64,000 bases of DNA. Origin: Mactromeris polynyma. Lineage: Eukaryota; Mollusca; Bivalvia; Venerida; Mactridae. Below, piece by piece: positions 61,201 through 64,000 of this stretch. The position numbers were made by a program, and so were the translations under genes. Every line of letters begins with the position of its first letter. Within the stretch, counting starts at the first letter, position 1. The stretch is taken from contig JASFXZ010000001.1 in the NCBI GenBank assembly GCA_032209605.1, positions 8,619,703-8,683,702 on the forward strand, in the 5' to 3' direction. The notes beneath the pieces are model-generated. The model was given only the letters and a program-made list of their open reading frames with translations, was not told the origin of the DNA and did not search any database.

Positions 61201-61657
61201 AGAACCTACATGTATTTAATCCTACCCCTTCGATTTGAAATCAGAAATATATTATGGCCCTATTTCCTTCAGCAAGTATCCACTTGATAACTGGTGTATA
61301 TTCATATATGAGCGGTGATATGGGATTTACAACCTCTTCTACAAGTGACGTCATTTCAAGAAAACGCAACATGTGATATCAATACATGTATTTGCAAACA
61401 GGAAACAATATTTGCTCCATTAGGTCACATGTGATGTTTTATGGAAATGACGTCACTTAAAGAAGAGGTTGGAAATCGTACAGCAAGGCTCATATAATCT
61501 TCATACATTTTTAGTAAATAATTACATGTATACACAAACTTACCTTAACTTCAACATCATCTCCTTTAGTAAATTCTACCGGAGCTACACCAGGTATGTA
61601 GAAACTTTCTATTAGCTGTACATACACTATCAGTACACAACAGCATAGCAATAGCTT
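43061..61657 (-). CDS. TM9SF4: Transmembrane 9 superfamily member 4 (18 of its coding exons)
   Basis: Minus-strand exons are 61657-61544, 60362-60260, 59589-59546, 58245-58124, 57263-57161, 56280-56225, 52178-52039, 51333-51181, 50747-50677, 50139-50007, 49407-49326, 47685-47610, 47036-46857, 46592-46513, 45500-45437, 44744-44625, 43989-43900 and 43210-43061 (TAA). All join in phase, giving 626 residues; human TM9SF4 has 642, so only about 16-20 N-terminal residues lack an exon. The luminal part has [37 protein letters not shown] and YEHGYKLGF. Nine membrane segments follow [18 protein letters not shown], with [30 protein letters not shown] and [25 protein letters not shown] favours TM9SF4 over TM9SF2. 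Family members act in Golgi and endosomes in membrane-protein sorting, cell adhesion and phagocytosis. Confidence 0.97.
44845..45086 (+). mobile_element. Foldback element, copy 2 (TM9SF4 intron)
   Basis: The inverted ends are TAGCGCTGCTATGGGATTTC at the left and AATCGTACAGCGGCGCTCAT at the right. It has GTGACTTCATTTCATG at the left (a decayed CRE-type palindrome) and GAAATGACGTC at the right. The centre shares CATATGG, CTGTCAGTACATGGTGACG and GCAGGAAACAATATTTACTC with the copy at 13057, inverted relative to it. Confidence 0.85.
47099..47175 (-). other. tRNA-like SINE head or tRNA relic in TM9SF4 intron
   Basis: The minus strand reads CTAGTTGGCTCAGTCAGTAG with AGAGC (A-box-like) and ATGGGTTTGAGACCC (B-box-like). 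The acceptor stem does not close and the base before the expected anticodon is not T, so it is not a working tRNA gene. Its anticodon-arm sequence resembles the SINE at 34905. Confidence 0.55.
48072..49229 (-). mobile_element. Tc1-like DNA transposon, defective
   Basis: Terminal inverted repeats of 29 bp with one mismatch: TATACTCAGTCAAAAAAGAA at 48072 onward, and its inverse ending 49229 (TACTCGGTCAAAAAAGAA on the minus strand). Both are followed inward by AGTGTGCAT. Total length of about 1.16 kb is short for a Tc1 element (about 1.6 kb) because the transposase centre is missing. It sits inside a TM9SF4 intron in sense orientation. Confidence 0.88.
48326..48930 (-). pseudogene. Tc1-type transposase pseudogene
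   Basis: The ATG at 48928-48930 starts [20 protein letters not shown], then [18 protein letters not shown], the first helix-turn-helix. After a stop comes [19 protein letters not shown], with the GRPR-type hook and second HTH. The middle catalytic part is lost. The end has [12 protein letters not shown], an in-frame stop, [12 protein letters not shown], and [16 protein letters not shown] with the stop at 48326-48328. About 600 bp remain of the usual ~1,000. Confidence 0.85.
52923..56009. repeat. 49-bp tandem array, 63 copies
   Basis: The unit starts ACCAAAGAAACATGCC and ends GTGTGGCATTCAGAGCTAGTCT (shown in part: GGCATTCAGAGCTAGTCT). The length of 3,087 bp is exactly 63 units, with almost no length variation. 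Variant positions are CCCAAG or CCAAAG, AACATA or ATCACA, and GTGTGG or GTGGGG. CCCAAG/ATCACA units are enriched at both edges. The array lies in the TM9SF4 intron between exons 52039-52178 and 56225-56280. Confidence 0.97.
57506..57771 (+). mobile_element. Recent tRNA-derived SINE with exact 13-bp target duplication
   Basis: A 75-nt head (57507-57581) folds as a near-complete tRNA: GCCGCGG pairs with TCGCGGC, the anticodon loop CTTGTAA has TGT (Thr type), and the B-box is GGTTCGATTCC. The body carries CTGGTTAGGTGAACCGGC and ends with AACTGAAATATTG and CGGCGTTAAACCCG plus an A-rich tail. ATACAACAATTTA flanks both sides (57493-57505, 57772-57784). It lies antisense to TM9SF4. Confidence 0.92.
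58618..58945 (+). mobile_element. Dispersed repeat, copy 2
   Basis: Same family and orientation as 39775-40055, longer because of a small internal duplication (GACATTATA...AAAGAAAT twice near 58680-58730). ATATATATAC borders the left end and ATATATATACAC the right. It lies in a TM9SF4 intron. Confidence 0.6.
59724..59983 (-). mobile_element. Recent tRNA-derived SINE, inverted copy, with exact 16-bp target duplication
   Basis: Same family as 57506-57771 with only scattered differences. The T-rich tail comes first on the plus strand (CGGGTTTAACGCCG), then the body, and the tRNA-like head ends in GGCCGCGGC. The direct repeat TCATATTGCTGCTGTT flanks it at 59708-59723 and 59984-59999. It is in the sense orientation of TM9SF4. 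Confidence 0.92.
61308..61493 (+). mobile_element. Foldback element, copy 3 (TM9SF4 intron)
   Basis: The left part reads ATGGGATTTACAACCTCTTC then AAGTGACGTCATTTCAAG; the right part reads GGAAATGACGTCACTTAAAG then GAGGTTGGAAATCGTACAGC. It is about 55 bp shorter than the other copies through internal loss. GCAAACAGGAAACAATATTT in the centre ties it to copy 2. Confidence 0.85.
61544..61657 (-). CDS. TM9SF4: TM9SF4 first visible exon: signal peptide and start of luminal domain
   Basis: Reading [20 protein letters not shown] then [18 protein letters not shown], the exon holds the hydrophobic signal-peptide core and the family's FYxPGVAP start. It begins in phase 0 after TTTTCAG. The initiator Met must lie in an upstream exon that I could not identify, in 61660-64000 or beyond the window. 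Confidence 0.9.
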
Positions 61658-61659
61658 CT

Positions 61660-64000
61660 GAAAAATAAATCATGACGTTGATACAAAAATTGAAAATGAG
61701 TGTAACACTCCGTAATATAGCCATTGCCTGCTTAAAGTACAATGTGTGAATGGTATTGCGTCTTTCCTATGTTCTAAGAATGGCACTTAGAAAATCAGAA
61801 ATTAATCAATGTAAAGACATCAAAGAAATGAATGAATGAACTCAGCCACCCTCATTGTCAGAAGGGAAGAAAAATGCAAGAAAATTGTAGTTGGCCTCTT
61901 TGTTCACGACTCTTTCATTCAAACTGGGAATATTTTTCTTTTTGCAATAAATTGTCAAAACTGGGGAAAAAAACATTGACTAATCACACAAATTGGGCAT
62001 TTTAAAGATTTTTTTATAATCATGATAGTGGTTAACAGGGTTTACATTAATTTCCATGTTCTGCATTTGCTGTATGTAAGTCTGCAGACATTGCAAAACT
62101 CTTTTAGAATTTCATCAGAGAGCACTACATCAATAATTGCTTGTGTAGTAAAAATCATCTGTCTGATCATTTCTTTACCATAAAATAAAGGTATTGCTAT
62201 ACTGATGAAGACAATGACAGTCTTTCGTAAGTTATCATCACTGCCATTTCTTCATTTTAATCAAGTGACATTCATCATAATACATAATCATGATTAAATT
62301 TATGAAGTGTTTATCACAGTCTGAGTCATGGTGAATACCCATCGGACAATCGGACCTGGCCATTTTTTATCATGATGTAGAAGGCCTGTGCGTCGGTCTG
62401 TATGTCCGAGAAGGTATGGACCGTACGGGTAGTACAACATCCGTTGCTGTTTACATTAAAGGTAGTTCGACAACCAAAACTTTGGTCAAGACAAGTAAAA
62501 TCTGAAGGCACTAGCCTGACGGGACAACTTGATCTCAACAAAAGCAGTCTAAAAATATATCTGAAATACTATAATGCTTAAAAAAATATATAAGAAAAAT
62601 CAAATGAAACTGATCTATGTAATGTTATTGCATGGTCCACTTTGTTAAGATTTTACCGAAAGTTGGGGAAGCAGGTGCGCTATCTAAGAAAATGAGCAAT
62701 TTTTGTTTTCATCATACTGAATAAGCCCCTTATTAACGCCCCCATCTATTTTGAATAAAAAAGCCCAAAAAATTCTTACTTTGATCTGTTATTTATATCA
62801 ATCACACGTATATCCTATGTGCCAAAGAATCAAAAGGACACTATAAAAAGCAATGTTCACTCAATAAAGCATTAACTGTTATTATAGAATGTTAAACTTA
62901 TAGCACTTTAACTGTAAAATAGTCCACTATTGGTATTTAAAACTTCAAAACTCGGTGAACTGAGGCAAATGACAAAGGTCACGTAGGCACATGTAAGACA
63001 GACAATACTGCTATCTGTGACGTAATACTGTGCTCTCTGTGATGTAATACTGTCGGGGCAGATCAAAGGGGTTAGTTTGGAAGATATTTAAGGCTAGCAA
63101 ATGGAAGTTTCGATACTTCTGCTTCGATCAAAGGTTTAAGAACGGCTAATGGGTACCATACTTATTCTAATATATGCATATAAGACATACAAAAATAAGT
63201 GATTTTCAGTGATTTTTTACTTTATTAAACACCCCCTCCTCTCAAATTGTAGTGGCGTTTATTAGGGAATATTAGGTAGATTATAAAACATGTGCAAGAA
63301 ATAACTAGGTTATAAGAGCAAGTTTGCCTGTCATTTACATTTTTTGTAAATTTTAGAATAAATTATTGTGAACAACACATGATTTGTGTTTTGTAACATT
63401 TACTATTGTGACAAATCTTTTATACTTAAGAATTTAAGCAAAAGGAGGTTGATTGGTCAGGACAAGTAGTTTTCCACTCTACTTGCCCGACTGGACAAGT
63501 GGACTCAAAAGTTAATGTTGAGTCAAGGTTTACACAATGCGATCAACTTATGTGCACCAATTGTCTGCACATTCGCTAGTCCTACACATATAACTCCAAG
63601 CATTTGTATTTTTCACATTTTACCTTCATTTTTGATATTTTACGTTTTCTGTCAAATGCAGCCATATGGGATATCATCATTTCCCGTAGCACTTTTTATA
63701 TAGGGGCATACTGAAATTTGATTGGGACGATTTTACGCATAAAAAAATCTAATATTTCACCAATAAATCTTATGACACATTAATAAATAATCAATTATGG
63801 CACAGTTGCAACAAAAACCATGAATAAAACACTCGCCTTCATAATGCAAATTGAGTTTCAATCCGATGGGTAGTCGAGTAAACATCTCTATGTAATGGCG
63901 GGCAGCAACATACAGTGTGTTGTTTACATCGTGATTATTGCCATTTTTTGCCTTTTTCATTGGTGTTATGCATGTAACTAAATCAGATTTTAGCAGCATT
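61660..64000. other. Sequence upstream of the first visible TM9SF4 exon
   Basis: Expected to hold TM9SF4 intron and possibly exon 1, but no convincing ATG exon with a GT donor was found. At ~62380-62460 lies a stretch related to the interior of the element at 35563. A 22-bp direct duplication (CTGTGACGTAATACTGTG) lies near 63015-63055. Nothing else is seen. Confidence 0.4.

Noticed and set aside
63837..63842. Minus-strand ATGAAG before GCGAGT as TM9SF4 exon 1
   Set aside because: The phase would fit and give M-K-KLLL, but it needs a rare GC donor, and nothing else marks a first exon here.

Overview
The window is nuclear DNA of an invertebrate animal. It is AT-rich and intron-rich, most sequence is intronic or intergenic, and transposon relics, short interspersed elements, foldback elements and minisatellites are common. 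Three conserved animal genes are recognisable from their split exons. The SINEs (tRNA-derived heads with a shared tail of a kind widespread in molluscs), a non-LTR retrotransposon with a 2A-like motif and the overall style suggest a lophotrochozoan, most likely a bivalve mollusc. That taxonomic call is inference, because no species-diagnostic sequence was seen.

Layout. Positions 937-12363 (+) hold the 3' part of a SYDE/SYD-1-type synaptic RhoGAP gene: four coding exons with matching splice phases, carrying a C2 domain and a RhoGAP domain. Its first visible intron (7.4 kb) contains a SINE, a 19-bp minisatellite, a palindromic duplication and a GC-rich patch. Positions 12364-29690 have no host gene that I can support. 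They hold a foldback element, a transposase helix-turn-helix scrap, a decayed non-LTR retrotransposon (about 17.5-22.3 kb), a mariner tail, a 19-nt C run and the 3' part of a second, L1-like retrotransposon. Positions 29734-37116 (-) are the ribosomal protein S20 gene. Its start codon appears to be the only codon in exon 1, separated by a 5.75-kb intron that is largely transposon sequence, including an unusual 4.5-kb element with multi-motif inverted ends. Positions 43061-61657 (-) are TM9SF4, with 18 coding exons joined in phase; only the extreme N-terminal codons are missing. Its introns carry a 3.1-kb array of 63 copies of a 49-bp unit, a Tc1 relic, foldback elements and two recent SINE copies in opposite orientation. 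Between TM9SF4 and RPS20 lie 25-bp and 42-bp tandem arrays.

The three genes have unrelated roles: presynaptic Rho signalling, translation, and endomembrane sorting. They do not form a pathway. I found no convincing new gene system. The most unusual material is in the mobile and repetitive fraction: the 4.5-kb inverted-end element with nested elements, the 2A-like motif in the retrotransposon, a foldback family carrying CRE-type palindromes, and an inverted SINE pair flanking two TM9SF4 exons.
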